Assembly (NCBI RefSeq): GCF_900094935.1
Contig: NZ_FMBA01000026.1
Coordinates: 1 to 32,546 of the forward strand
Origin: Gilliamella intestini
GTDB lineage: Bacteria; Pseudomonadota; Gammaproteobacteria; Enterobacterales; Orbaceae
Direction of reading: 5' to 3'
DNA: 32,546 nucleotides
This document shows, piece after piece, positions 1 through 7,999 of this stretch. Made by a program: the position numbers and the translations under genes. Position 1 is the first letter of the stretch. The number at the start of each line of letters is the position of its first letter. A model generated the notes under the pieces. That model had not been told where the DNA came from and did not search any database. It was given only the letters and a program-made list of their open reading frames with translations.

Positions 1-19
1 AGCACTTTCGTGGAGTGCT
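1..19 (-). terminator. Hairpin just beyond the tRNA 3' end (host side)
   Basis: AGCACT and AGTGCT form a six-base-pair stem around a seven-base loop, on the 3' side of the tRNA-Asp fragment. The position suits the terminator of the tRNA transcript unit on the minus strand. The bases that would make the U-tract lie outside the window, so this is only partly supported. Confidence 0.35.
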
Positions 20-45
20 TTAATCGTTTGATATTCTTAAAGAAT

Positions 46-95
46 TGGCGGAACGGACGGGGCTCGAACCCGCGACCCCCTGCGTGACAGGCAGG
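46..95 (-). tRNA. 3' fragment of tRNA-Asp (GUC)
   Basis: Read on the minus strand, this stretch gives the anticodon stem-loop (anticodon GTC at 88-86), variable region, T arm (GGTTCGA) and acceptor 3' strand ending in CCA at 48-46. It closely follows the 3' half of the enterobacterial tRNA-Asp. Upstream of the anticodon stem, beyond position 95, the D arm and 5' acceptor strand are missing and the sequence becomes unrelated. It is therefore a partial gene and not functional. An intact tRNA-Asp is expected past the integrase at the other end of the prophage. Confidence 0.85.
46..95. other. Prophage attachment site (attL) in tRNA-Asp
   Basis: The tRNA fragment ends abruptly where phage-like DNA begins, and a tyrosine integrase lies at the opposite end of the element. 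Integrases of this family usually recombine in the 3' half of tRNA genes and carry a copy of it, leaving a fragment at one end and an intact tRNA at the other. The crossover core should lie within this identity block. Its exact limits cannot be set because the second copy is outside the window. Confidence 0.75.
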
Positions 96-347
96 ACGCT
101 AAAAAGTAATTTTATTTAAAAACAAAGCGTTGCACCTCTTGCGATATTTAATTGTGACGCAATATAAAGTAATTTAAATTCATATAAAGCATGGTGTTGA
201 CACAAATATGCCACAGCGTCAAAAGTGTAGCATTGCCGATTTTGTGATGTTAGAAGACGCTGTTGAGTATTGTTGGTTGAAGATTGATAGTGTTTTACTA
301 ATATGCTAGGTATGTTAGATTGCCACTTTTGGTAAACGGTTTTTATT

Positions 348-1418
348 ATGTCAAATTTAGCTATCAATAAAAAAATAATTTCTCCCAGCACCAGAATTGA
401 CTCTATTGATTTCATTCGTGCAATAAGTTTTTTGATGATTGTTGCGGGTCATTTTGTTGGCGCATTGTCACAACACGGAGTTGATCATCATTACTTCCAT
501 AAATATTATTTAGGTGGAGTTGGAGTTTCTTTTTTTATTATTACTTCCGGTGCTTCACTATACATTTCAACAAAAAACAAATTTGATTTAAAAGTTTATA
601 TAAAAAAGAGAATTGCAAATATTTATCCTTATTTTTGGATTTGTTATATTTTTGTTGCTGTTTTTTTATTTTTATCATTTTCAACAGTTTGCTTGGGAGA
701 TGATCCTGTCAGACTTCTAATAACATTTTTAGCATTAGATGGATACTTAGGTTCAACCGTTCCAAATACTTATTATTTGATTGGAGAATGGTTTACCGGT
801 TTTATACTTCTTGTATATATATTATTCCCATTCGTTTTTTGGTTAAAAAATAAAAATATTTATATTGCAATCACGCTCATTATTATTTCATCTTGGATTG
901 CCATTCAAAATACACATTATATAGTTGAGCATTTTCTTTTATGGAATGATGATCCTTTTTGGAACCCTATCTCTAGACTACCAGAAATTTTACTTGGGGC
1001 GCTAGTTGTTGATCTATTATTATTGAAAAACAAAAAAGCAAATTTCTTTACGGCATTTATAGCATTACTGTATATCGTAATTGTTATTACATTTATAGAA
1101 AATCACTATAGGACATATAATATGTGGGGAATTAGCATGTGGGCAATGACATTTGTCATAATTTGCTGTTTGTATGAAAATATAATAATCCCAAACTCAG
1201 TTAAAAAAATCATATTATTTTTATCAGAATATTCATTTGTGGCATTTTTATTACACCACCAAATAATATATTATCTTGTAACGAAAATACAATTTCATAA
1301 ATTTGGTAAATTTCAGTTTTTTTATTTTTATGTAATTATAGTCTTACTTTGTTATTTTTTAGCTTATTTAATAAAACCAATTGGAGACAAGGTAAAAAGA
1401 AAAATACTAGAACTTTAA
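348..1418 (+). CDS. Membrane acyltransferase (acyltransferase-3 family), probable O-antigen or surface-glycan acylase
   Basis: The 356-residue protein has the acyltransferase-3 signature near its N-terminus: residues about 17-36 read R-I-D-S-I-D-F-I-R-A and continue to a GH motif, whose His is the expected catalytic residue. About ten strongly hydrophobic segments run to a basic C-terminus, so it is an inner-membrane protein. Family members transfer acetyl or other acyl groups to O-antigen, peptidoglycan or exopolysaccharide sugars; the substrate here is unknown. It lies between attL and the tail-fibre end of the late operon, on the opposite strand, the usual place for lysogenic-conversion genes (Sf6 carries an O-acetylase, SfV glucosylation genes). 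It is more AT-rich than the structural genes, which suggests separate acquisition. No strong ribosome-binding site precedes the chosen ATG. Confidence 0.85.
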   Translation: MSNLAINKKIISPSTRIDSIDFIRAISFLMIVAGHFVGALSQHGVDHHYFHKYYLGGVGVSFFIITSGASLYISTKNKFDLKVYIKKRIANIYPYFWICYIFVAVFLFLSFSTVCLGDDPVRLLITFLALDGYLGSTVPNTYYLIGEWFTGFILLVYILFPFVFWLKNKNIYIAITLIIISSWIAIQNTHYIVEHFLLWNDDPFWNPISRLPEILLGALVVDLLLLKNKKANFFTAFIALLYIVIVITFIENHYRTYNMWGISMWAMTFVIICCLYENIIIPNSVKKIILFLSEYSFVAFLLHHQIIYYLVTKIQFHKFGKFQFFYFYVIIVLLCYFLAYLIKPIGDKVKRKILEL

Positions 1419-1420
1419 AC

Positions 1421-1448
1421 CAAGAGTAGAGCATCAGCTCTACTCTTG
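1421..1448. terminator. Bidirectional terminator between acyltransferase and tail-fibre genes
   Basis: CAAGAGTAGAGC and GCTCTACTCTTG form a perfect 12-bp stem with an ATCA loop, followed by TTGTTT on the plus strand. It lies between convergent genes and includes the stop codon of the minus-strand gene, so it probably ends both the acyltransferase transcript and the long late operon. Confidence 0.75.
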
Positions 1449-1622
1449 TTGTTTAGCTATTGGTTTACCTCTTTTATTTGCTACTATCTCGTATCCCGAC
1501 GATTGTTTCTCCAACAAATCTTTATATTCAGATTGTGTTATTTCAACAGCATCATCTGGGATATTAGTATGTATAACGTCAAAATAAAATCCCGTTATTG
1601 ATTTACTAAAATATATTTTCAT
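1440..1622 (-). CDS. Short tail fibre assembly (Tfa-like) protein
   Basis: This 60-residue protein resembles the N-terminal domain of phage tail fibre assembly chaperones. It opens with KIYFSKSITGFY, then IPDDAVEI, and a stretch like YKDLLEKQSSGYEIVANKRGKP, matching the usual Y-S-x-x-x-x-G-F-Y, P-D-D-A-V-E-I and L-x-x-Q-x-x-G-x-x-I pattern. Classical Tfa proteins are about 140-200 residues, so only the N-terminal module is present; many phages carry such a short form. It lies one base past the fibre gene in the same direction, the canonical place for a protein that helps fold or trimerise the fibre tip. It is the last gene of the late operon and its stop lies within the terminator. Confidence 0.7.
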   Translation of the reverse strand: MKIYFSKSITGFYFDVIHTNIPDDAVEITQSEYKDLLEKQSSGYEIVANKRGKPIAKQQE

Positions 1623-1623
1623 A

Positions 1624-2412
1624 TTAATGTCCTATGATCTCAAAATGTACAACTGGGTTAAAACCTAAATGAGGCGATGTAACAGCGATGGTTAATTTAG
1701 ATGGACTACCGTGCAGATTAGCCGATACTGAGTTGCCACACATCGAACTTTGATTATTATATGTTGTGCATGCTAATGTTACATTTACAGCATCAGAGTT
1801 GTGAGGAAATGCTATTGGCAATAATATTTCATAATAGTTAGTGTAAAATTTTGTATCGCCTATTTGTTCAGAATTAAATTCGCGTATAGGATACAACTGC
1901 ACAGTCCCCCATTGTCGAACTAATCCGCTTGGCATAATTTCAAAACCAGGATTACCGAGCTGCGTATAAAAATCTCTTTTAGATAAAGCACCAATATCAT
2001 AAGCATTTAAAGCAATATCAGTATCTAATTGTTTTCCATTTATTTTTTGAGTTTTCTGAACTGCATTATTCGTAGCATGCCATTTCGCTTGCCCAGCCAA
2101 GTCGTACGCATATTTAACAGCCAACGGTGTTGCCGCTTCTGTTTCTGATGTGCTGTTAGTTGATGAGTTGAGCTTTACGCTACCTTTTTTGACAAATTCT
2201 TTGATGGCTGTAGCGAGTTGGTCATGCTTTGATTTATCCAGTTTAATGCCAGCTGACTCAATCGCATTAGCAATTTCTTCCTGAATGGCATCACAATAAA
2301 GATAATCTAATTGCGTTGCTGGTGTGCCTGTTTGAGGGTTGCCTCTTGTAAAACCATTTTTACCTTGCCCGAATTTATCTCTTTGGGCAGTAGATGTGTC
2401 AATTCTATGCAT
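1624..2412 (-). CDS. Tail fibre protein (probable receptor-binding protein)
   Basis: The 262-residue protein has the N-terminus typical of fibres on Mu-like baseplates: residues 1-35 contain R-I-D-T-S-T-A-Q-R-D-K-F-G and G-F-T-x-G-N-P-Q-T-G-T-P-A-T, followed by a helical segment (DAIQEEIANAIESAG). The middle includes the repeat-like AATPLAVKYAYD found in phage fibres. The C-terminal third has F-E-I-M-P-S-G-L-V-R-Q-W-G, the start of the gp53-like fibre tip domain that binds the host surface. It follows the gp48-like baseplate gene with an eight-base overlap and precedes the Tfa-like gene, as expected for the last structural protein. It is short for a fibre, so it is probably a short adhesin. 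Confidence 0.85.
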   Translation of the reverse strand: MHRIDTSTAQRDKFGQGKNGFTRGNPQTGTPATQLDYLYCDAIQEEIANAIESAGIKLDKSKHDQLATAIKEFVKKGSVKLNSSTNSTSETEAATPLAVKYAYDLAGQAKWHATNNAVQKTQKINGKQLDTDIALNAYDIGALSKRDFYTQLGNPGFEIMPSGLVRQWGTVQLYPIREFNSEQIGDTKFYTNYYEILLPIAFPHNSDAVNVTLACTTYNNQSSMCGNSVSANLHGSPSKLTIAVTSPHLGFNPVVHFEIIGH

Positions 2413-2995
2413 TGATTGCTCCGTATTTAAAAATTACATAGGTATGTGATGGGCATAATTTTTCAATTATGCATTCGATTTGTTTATCCCCCCACTTTCT
2501 CAAATGCGAATCGCACCCGTCATTACAGGTCATTTCTGTTATTTGATAATCGTGAGGTATGTTTACAATCCAGTAAAAACGCCACTCTTCATCATATAAA
2601 TAGTCTTGGCATGTTGATTCACAGGTAAAAACATCATTGTTATAGTTTGTGATCGTGGCGTCTAAATAGCCATTGGCTTTTAAAACTTGTAGAAAAAATT
2701 CTTTACTTATGCCACCGACCAAATTTATCTTAGAATCTAAACGGTTGCGCCGAGTAGTTAGCGTTTGAACATCCAATGGATAACAGCTATCCGGTAATCC
2801 GCAAATTTGCTCATACCTATCTATCAGCTCTGTCGTCGTTTTGGGATTGATTTCTTGCATTAAATCATCTAATCGAACGTGAGTTTTGGATAGTGTTAAT
2901 GCTAGTGATAAAAGGATTGGTTCTGATTTATCCCACGCAGGACCGTATGGCAATAAGTGCCCTACCATGCTTCGGTATTGTTTTTCTAAATCCAC
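2405..2995 (-). CDS. Baseplate/tail protein, Mu gp48 (YmfQ, DUF2313) family
   Basis: The 196-residue protein matches the YmfQ/DUF2313 family: an N-terminal L-L-P-x-G-P-A-W, then a conserved D-P-x-T-T-x-E-L-I-D-R-Y-E-like stretch (here INPKTTTELIDRYEQICGLP) and a cysteine-containing C-terminal half. In Mu-like phages this protein lies between the gp47-like baseplate J protein and the fibre and connects the fibre to the baseplate periphery. Its ATG overlaps the end of the gp47-like gene by ten bases, suggesting coupled translation. Length is normal for the family. Confidence 0.85.
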   Translation of the reverse strand: MDLEKQYRSMVGHLLPYGPAWDKSEPILLSLALTLSKTHVRLDDLMQEINPKTTTELIDRYEQICGLPDSCYPLDVQTLTTRRNRLDSKINLVGGISKEFFLQVLKANGYLDATITNYNNDVFTCESTCQDYLYDEEWRFYWIVNIPHDYQITEMTCNDGCDSHLRKWGDKQIECIIEKLCPSHTYVIFKYGAINA

Positions 2996-4053
2996 TCAAT
3001 ACCTCCGAAGACAGCTACCTGATTTTTTTCTACAAAAATATCTTTATCGGGGTAAACTAATTCATGAGCATACTCGCCGAATGATGAACTAATCACTTCG
3101 CTAATACGTGATCTAAATAGTGTTGATTGTGGTTTCCCCTCCCGTAGCAAAAATTCTTTTAACTCGGCTTCTATTTGATAACGAATTTCTGGGTTATCAG
3201 GTGTGACCATAATTTTAAAATTAATTGGTTTGGGTATCGGTGAAAAAACAATTAGCATAGAGCCGGCAACGGGTGCTAATGGCTCGATATGTTTTTTGAT
3301 GTTTTGAATTGTGGTATTGTCTAAAATGGGATTAACTGGATCGCTATTTGCAACCATCACTCCAACGCTACCTGTCCCTGCCCAATGACGATAACACCAA
3401 GCTCGTGTAACGCCGTGAACTTCTTTTGCCCACTGTACATAATCTTGATCGGCTCCGCTTTGTGGTGTGTAATACCATCTATCAATAACTCGTTTTCTAA
3501 AAGATTCTAAATCCTCTATATCAGCACCTGACTCAATAGAATCAGCAAAACAAGTTGATGATAGACCAGTAACAGGGGTAATCAGTGACATACTGGTACC
3601 GTCATCGCAGTTTCCTTTTTTGCCTACCTCATCACACACTACAGGCACCCTTAAAACATTATTTGCTGATGTTGTCGTTTGGGTAACTGTATACATACGC
3701 TGATCAACTTGACGCCTCACTTTTTGGTCTTTATTGATAACAATGCCATCAGCCACTTCATCAAATCGAATATAACCAACTGCTGGTGTTGGTTGTTTTC
3801 TATAGCAACGCTTCATATTCCCATGTCGGATCAACCAAGTTTCGTCTGCTTGATCAGGTAAAATATTTTTGGCCATATTTTCAATGTAGCACAATAACAC
3901 ATGCGTGGCCCCCGCTATAACTCGTCCGTATACTTCTGGGTCATTACGGCGTAATGAAATTAATTCATCATCAACAGCTAGGCGCGCATACAAATCATTG
4001 CGTATAGTTGTGATTAAATCCGGTAATGTTGGTCTTGAAAATCCACTAGACAT
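2986..4053 (-). CDS. Baseplate J-like protein (Mu gp47 family)
   Basis: I start this gene at the ATG of MSSGFSRPTLPDLI because a GGAG sits nine bases upstream and the family begins with this F-x-R-P-x-L-x-x-L-I motif. An upstream ATG at 4128 would add 25 residues with no family similarity. The 355-residue product has the baseplate J organisation: a helical N-terminal domain (DPEVYGRVIAGATH, LPDQADETWLIRHG), a beta-rich middle domain with G-T-S-M-S-L-I-T-P-V-T-G-L, and a C-terminal domain with ADQDYVQWAKEVHGVTRAW and GTGSVGVMV. It forms the baseplate wedge of contractile tails. It overlaps the gp46-like gene by eight bases and the gp48-like gene by ten. Confidence 0.92.
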   Translation of the reverse strand: MSSGFSRPTLPDLITTIRNDLYARLAVDDELISLRRNDPEVYGRVIAGATHVLLCYIENMAKNILPDQADETWLIRHGNMKRCYRKQPTPAVGYIRFDEVADGIVINKDQKVRRQVDQRMYTVTQTTTSANNVLRVPVVCDEVGKKGNCDDGTSMSLITPVTGLSSTCFADSIESGADIEDLESFRKRVIDRWYYTPQSGADQDYVQWAKEVHGVTRAWCYRHWAGTGSVGVMVANSDPVNPILDNTTIQNIKKHIEPLAPVAGSMLIVFSPIPKPINFKIMVTPDNPEIRYQIEAELKEFLLREGKPQSTLFRSRISEVISSSFGEYAHELVYPDKDIFVEKNQVAVFGGIEWI

Positions 4054-4459
4054 TAATATCACTCCATAAGTTGTCAAACCTAAATTCTTCATTGCTTCCA
4101 TCTGTTTTATAAATATTGATAGTAGCAACTAAAACCGTTAAATCGGTTCGCTTTACAGAAACCTCTATTCGAGAAGCTATCCCGTCATCGATCATCCATT
4201 GCACAGCCTCTTTTATATAAATTTTTGCAAAGTTCGCTGTTTGATTAGTTAATTTTGAGCGAGCCAATAAATAAAGGCGTGACCCAATTTTGTCATTTGC
4301 TATACTAGGGTAAGAATCGCCCCACCAACCGTACGGGTGTTCTGAATCATCACTGGCGTTTTTTCGTCGCCATGTGAATAGCGAAATTATTAAAGATCGA
4401 TACAGTGGTTTTGTATGTGATGACATTGACATCAATTTGTCATTAACGTTTATAAACAT
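4046..4459 (-). CDS. Baseplate wedge protein, Mu gp46 family
   Basis: The 137-residue protein carries the hallmark of the phage GP46 family, a G-W-W-G-D motif after a tract of charged residues (residues about 44-48), followed by GSRLYLLARSKLTNQT and a C-terminal beta-strand segment with the D-L-T-V-L-V-A-T-I-N-I pattern. GP46/gpW-like proteins join the baseplate hub to the wedge. It comes directly before the gp47-like gene. In ordinary Mu-like operons the gp45-like gene would lie immediately upstream; here a plus-strand gene separates the two. Confidence 0.88.
   Translation of the reverse strand: MFINVNDKLMSMSSHTKPLYRSLIISLFTWRRKNASDDSEHPYGWWGDSYPSIANDKIGSRLYLLARSKLTNQTANFAKIYIKEAVQWMIDDGIASRIEVSVKRTDLTVLVATINIYKTDGSNEEFRFDNLWSDINV
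4426..4456 (+). promoter_or_regulatory. Promoter for the inserted plus-strand gene
   Basis: A consensus -35 TTGACA (4426-4431) is followed after 19 bases by TATAAA (4451-4456), or after 18 by TTATAA. It lies within the first codons of the minus-strand gp46-like gene and points at the secreted-protein gene, which starts 34 bases further on. Such a private promoter is typical of cargo genes expressed from a silent prophage. Spacing is slightly long, so moderate confidence. Confidence 0.55.
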
Positions 4460-4489
4460 GTTACTAACTCACAGAATAAGGAATAAAGA

Positions 4490-4984
4490 ATGAAAAGATT
4501 GTTTTTGTTAGCTTTGGTTTTATTAACAGTCTCAGCGAGCGCAGAACAAAAAGCCCTGTCATTAACTGCTAAACAGTTTGATAAAGGGGTAAAAAAATAC
4601 TTCAACACAATTCCACAATGTGCAGAAATGAAAGTAGATAAGTTGCGTTTAATAAATGATGGTGCAAACGGTTATCAAGAATTTAATCTAGGTAACGTTA
4701 CGTTTACTGTCATATTAGAAATTAACGAAAAAGATAAATTAACCAACATACAAATAACATCTACTGGCAATGCAAAAAATGAACAAGCACGACAAGGTAT
4801 GTTGTGTTCAACATATTCTGTAATGAGGATGTTACAGCCTAAACTGGCATCCAAAGATGATGCTTTAAAACAAGCGGGACATCTGTGGGTATTAGCAAAA
4901 GATGCGCCTTTTGAAATGACGTATTATTTTGACAGAATAAAGGCGCAATTTGTCCCCTTTGAATTAAACGTCTATACAAACTAA
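4490..4984 (+). CDS. Secreted or periplasmic protein of unknown function (phage cargo gene)
   Basis: This 164-residue protein is on the opposite strand to the tail genes around it. It opens with a clear Sec signal peptide: MKR, a hydrophobic core LFLLALVLLTV, and a probable cleavage after SASA (residue 18). The mature protein is about 146 residues with only two cysteines (44 and 106), which could form a disulphide in the periplasm, and alternating strand-like segments (FTVILEI, LTNIQITSTG). AAGGA lies eight bases before the ATG, and a TTGACA promoter lies upstream. Its stop codon overlaps that of the convergent gp45-like gene by three bases. I do not recognise the family. Position and secretion suggest a gene expressed in the lysogen, for example in superinfection exclusion or host fitness; this is inference only. 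Confidence 0.8.
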   Translation: MKRLFLLALVLLTVSASAEQKALSLTAKQFDKGVKKYFNTIPQCAEMKVDKLRLINDGANGYQEFNLGNVTFTVILEINEKDKLTNIQITSTGNAKNEQARQGMLCSTYSVMRMLQPKLASKDDALKQAGHLWVLAKDAPFEMTYYFDRIKAQFVPFELNVYTN

Positions 4985-5544
4985 CCCATTTTTTGATTTG
5001 GATTGCGTGTTACCGTGTTTGTTTCGTTATGTGTATGACCATTATAAACGGTTCTGATATCTGAAATAGTGCTAGTTTTATCCTCTATTTCTCCAGACGA
5101 TTTTAATGACGGTGTATTAAATTGTGTTCCTGATGATGCGTTAACTGTTAAGCTTTTTGTATTTAACTCTATTGCATCATCAGCATTCACAATAAATTTT
5201 TTTGTTTTTACATTGATTTCATTATTGCGATTAAAAATAATGTAATCGCCTTCATCTGTATAAACAGCAACTTCACCTTTTTTAAGCGACTTAATACGAT
5301 AGCGACGATCGCCCGCTACCAGAACAACTCCATGCGACTTATCGCCGTCTAAGAATAGCGCCACTGCTTCTGCGCCATCCAATGGTCTTGATGTGAACCC
5401 GTATGGCTCGATATGCTCGACATCACTTTTTTGTTCACCTCCCGACATTTTGATTTGCAACGTCTGGCATTTGCTTGCGCTATTACTGAATGTGATATAG
5501 CCACGAGATACAAGGTTCATTATTTTATTTAAAACTTTACGCAT
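4981..5544 (-). CDS. Baseplate spike/assembly protein, Mu gp45 family
   Basis: The 187-residue protein matches Mu gp45-type spikes: an N-terminal OB-like domain (residues about 10-90, containing HIEPYGFTSRPLDGAEAVALF and GDKSHGVVLVAGDRRYR), then a repetitive beta-helical segment (INVKTKKFIVNADDAIELN), and near the end YNGHTHNE. The H-x-H of that motif coordinates iron at the spike tip in related phages. The spike sits under the baseplate and pierces the outer membrane. The start codon overlaps the stop of the gp44-like gene by one base (TAATG). Downstream, the plus-strand cargo gene converges on it with overlapping stops. Confidence 0.88.
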   Translation of the reverse strand: MRKVLNKIMNLVSRGYITFSNSASKCQTLQIKMSGGEQKSDVEHIEPYGFTSRPLDGAEAVALFLDGDKSHGVVLVAGDRRYRIKSLKKGEVAVYTDEGDYIIFNRNNEINVKTKKFIVNADDAIELNTKSLTVNASSGTQFNTPSLKSSGEIEDKTSTISDIRTVYNGHTHNETNTVTRNPNQKMG

Positions 5545-6617
5545 TAAAATACCTCGCCATCGGCTTTCTTACCTTTTTTCTTCTTGGTTTTCTTCCTATC
5601 TGGCAAATATGCTTCAACGGGTCCTACTTTTAATTCGCATAACGTTCCACGACTGCTTAAGCTGTATTTAACTTCGGCAATAACCAGTTTTTCATTATCA
5701 TAACCCAGTAGCGGATCATCAACGACAACCATTTGATTCGGTTTCCATAAAGTTCCATCACCTTGCCGCCAACCTTGAACCGTGTATGTAACTTCTCTGG
5801 TTTTGCTTGCTCTCAGCACTTTTTCCATTTCACAGCGTTCTTGGCAAGTACCGTTATTCGAATCGCCAGACTGTTTAATGATTAGAGGGCGGTATCTTAA
5901 GATCCCTTCATCTTTAGATGTGGATCTAACTGATGCTAGTGTTGCTTCACCAAAGTTTTCATCATCACCGACGCCTTGCCCTGAGACAAAGTAATCGGAA
6001 TACCGATCTTTGATACTCTTTTCAGTATCCGCAGACAAAATATTAGCCCCTAAAACCAATGCTGTTTTTGCCTCATCTGAACCAATATCACCAATTATTA
6101 CTTGCCCTTGCTCATCATCAAACACAACAATTTGTTGCATGCCCATTATTTTACTAATGACATCAAAAACGGTATCCCCCTGATCCGCTTGAATACTAAC
6201 GGAACCTGCATCACTGCCTTGATTAATAACATTCAGTTTGAATGGTTTAACCAAATCTTGAATAACTTGAATAGTTGAACTACCGCTATATTGTTTGGGT
6301 ACCGCACTACAATCAACACAATCAGCCGTTTTACTTCTACCGACAATGCCCATTGATAGCGATCCTGCATCGTACCGAATCGGCAACGCTTCAACGTAAC
6401 CGGTTAAAACCACATCATCATCGATATACACTTCAACTAAATCACCATTTTTAACATCAATTTTTGTTTCTGTATTGTCAGTTGATGAAGGCCATTGACG
6501 GGTGATAGTGACATTAAAATCACGGGCTAGCCGTTCAATACCTGCCGAAATACTTACATCAGTCCAGCCACCAAAATACTGACGGTTAACTTTCAAAAAA
6601 ACTTTATTTTGATTCAT
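5544..6617 (-). CDS. Baseplate hub protein, Mu gp44 (gpP) family
   Basis: The 357-residue protein has the late-control-D/gp44 hub layout: residues 1-20 contain KVNRQYFGGWTDVSISAGIE, then a domain with a V-E-V-Y-I-D-D-D-V-V-L-T-G-Y-V-E strand pair typical of hub proteins, and a central segment with Q-x-I-x-D-L-V-K-P-F. The C-terminus is very lysine-rich (KKTKKKKGKK). Hub trimers hold the spike and connect it to the tail tube. It overlaps the upstream N-like gene by four bases (ATGA) and the spike gene by one, so the three are translated as a coupled set. Confidence 0.88.
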   Translation of the reverse strand: MNQNKVFLKVNRQYFGGWTDVSISAGIERLARDFNVTITRQWPSSTDNTETKIDVKNGDLVEVYIDDDVVLTGYVEALPIRYDAGSLSMGIVGRSKTADCVDCSAVPKQYSGSSTIQVIQDLVKPFKLNVINQGSDAGSVSIQADQGDTVFDVISKIMGMQQIVVFDDEQGQVIIGDIGSDEAKTALVLGANILSADTEKSIKDRYSDYFVSGQGVGDDENFGEATLASVRSTSKDEGILRYRPLIIKQSGDSNNGTCQERCEMEKVLRASKTREVTYTVQGWRQGDGTLWKPNQMVVVDDPLLGYDNEKLVIAEVKYSLSSRGTLCELKVGPVEAYLPDRKKTKKKKGKKADGEVF

Positions 6618-7999
6618 GGTTTCGGTACTCGCAGCTCTTTAACAGGAATAAAACCAGGATGAAGAATATTGTTGCGAATCGATATATCATCACAACGTGT
6701 AGCATTGTTATAAAGATAGTGAGCTAAAACTAAATCGGGCAATACTTCATTAGGAATATAGACAATTGTTTTTTCTATTTTGATTAAGCGAGCATTGATA
6801 TCTTGGTTAACCGCAGCCTTTAATTTTACTAGCGCAATGTATAAACCATCATGCTCGGTTCGTGACAATTCTTTATCAAAGGATTCATTAATGGATTCTT
6901 TGATATCCAGTAAATCATCAAATGAAATTGTGTTACTTTTTTCAACTGTTGATGATGTTGATACGGGAGTGTTTGTTATGTTAGCCGTTGAATGATGAGT
7001 TGGTAACGTATGATCTTGGTCAAAAGAATGCTCTTTTTTACCTTTTGTTGATTCTAATGCCACAGGAGCAAAAGCTTGCTTCCTTTTATCTTCAACCTGT
7101 TTCGGTAGTGATGCGATTATTCGTGATGCTTCTGTTAGTGCGGTAACTCGAATAGCAGTATTAATTAAGTTTTGATTTTTCTTCCTTTTTTTAGTTGATT
7201 TGCTATCCGTTGACCAAATAGCACCAGGTAAAATGCTTTTTATAAATGATATACCGTTAAATACTTTTGCTCTTGCTATCAACCCATTTATAGAATTGGA
7301 AAATTTTGTTGCACTCGTCCAAACATGTTTAATTGAATTAATAATGGCTGAACCACCCGCACCGAGAATTGGCGACAGGTCACCATTTAGGATTTTAACC
7401 GCATCATTAACATATGGAGTTATCGCATTATAAGCATCAGCGATGTCATTTAAAATTGACACGGTGTCATCAAGAATGCTGTGCTGTACAAAATCAGGCG
7501 CATCAATTAAGTCAAAATCTTCAAACGCATCTAATAGTGCTTGATCTACATTATCTGCATTTTCATCAACTACATCATCAGTCGCTACCGACGAATCAGG
7601 GAATATTAACTCACCTGCTTCGACAAATGAAAATGAAATAACACTCATTCGACCGTTTTCAACGGAGTTGCTGACAGTTGCTGTACCCACAATATTGACA
7701 TTAAGTTCGCCAAGTATTGGATGGATGAGTATTCCTGCGCCTTCTTCCTCGATTGCTTCTACCAGTTTTTCAGCTTGTTCTTTGTGATCGTCACCAACCA
7801 CAAAGGCGTCAATTTTATTTTTACGTGCTGAACGTCCCAGATCTTCGGTATAGGGTACATCTCTAAACGGGTATTCATGCGTCTGATTCCGCCGTCCAAA
7901 CTCTGATGATGTACCGCTAACTTGAAAAGGAACACCGCGAAAACTAGCTGGCAATAAATTATTTAACCAGTTTAAGTTCATAAAGCTCATAAAACTCAT
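6614..7999 (-). CDS. DNA circularization/tail protein, Mu gp43 (gpN) family
   Basis: The 461-residue protein has the DNA_circ_N domain at residues about 12-135: L-L-P-A-S-F-R-G-V-P-F, then RRNQTHEYPFRDVPYTEDLGR, GDDHKEQAEKLVEAIEEEG and HPILGEL. The rest is helical and less conserved, ending with a basic tail. In Mu and SfV-type phages this product is needed for tail assembly and may act with the incoming DNA; the name derives from phage proteins reported to affect DNA circularization. GGGAG nine bases before the first ATG supports the start, which overlaps the tape-measure stop by one base. Confidence 0.85.
   Translation of the reverse strand: MSFMSFMNLNWLNNLLPASFRGVPFQVSGTSSEFGRRNQTHEYPFRDVPYTEDLGRSARKNKIDAFVVGDDHKEQAEKLVEAIEEEGAGILIHPILGELNVNIVGTATVSNSVENGRMSVISFSFVEAGELIFPDSSVATDDVVDENADNVDQALLDAFEDFDLIDAPDFVQHSILDDTVSILNDIADAYNAITPYVNDAVKILNGDLSPILGAGGSAIINSIKHVWTSATKFSNSINGLIARAKVFNGISFIKSILPGAIWSTDSKSTKKRKKNQNLINTAIRVTALTEASRIIASLPKQVEDKRKQAFAPVALESTKGKKEHSFDQDHTLPTHHSTANITNTPVSTSSTVEKSNTISFDDLLDIKESINESFDKELSRTEHDGLYIALVKLKAAVNQDINARLIKIEKTIVYIPNEVLPDLVLAHYLYNNATRCDDISIRNNILHPGFIPVKELRVPKP

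Noticed and set aside
116-415. 99-codon minus-strand frame near attL
   Set aside because: It overlaps the start of the acyltransferase on the other strand, has no ribosome-binding site and no family pattern.
4054-4128. Longer start of the baseplate J gene
   Set aside because: The extra 25 residues lie within the gp46-like gene and have no family similarity; the ATG at 4053 has GGAG.
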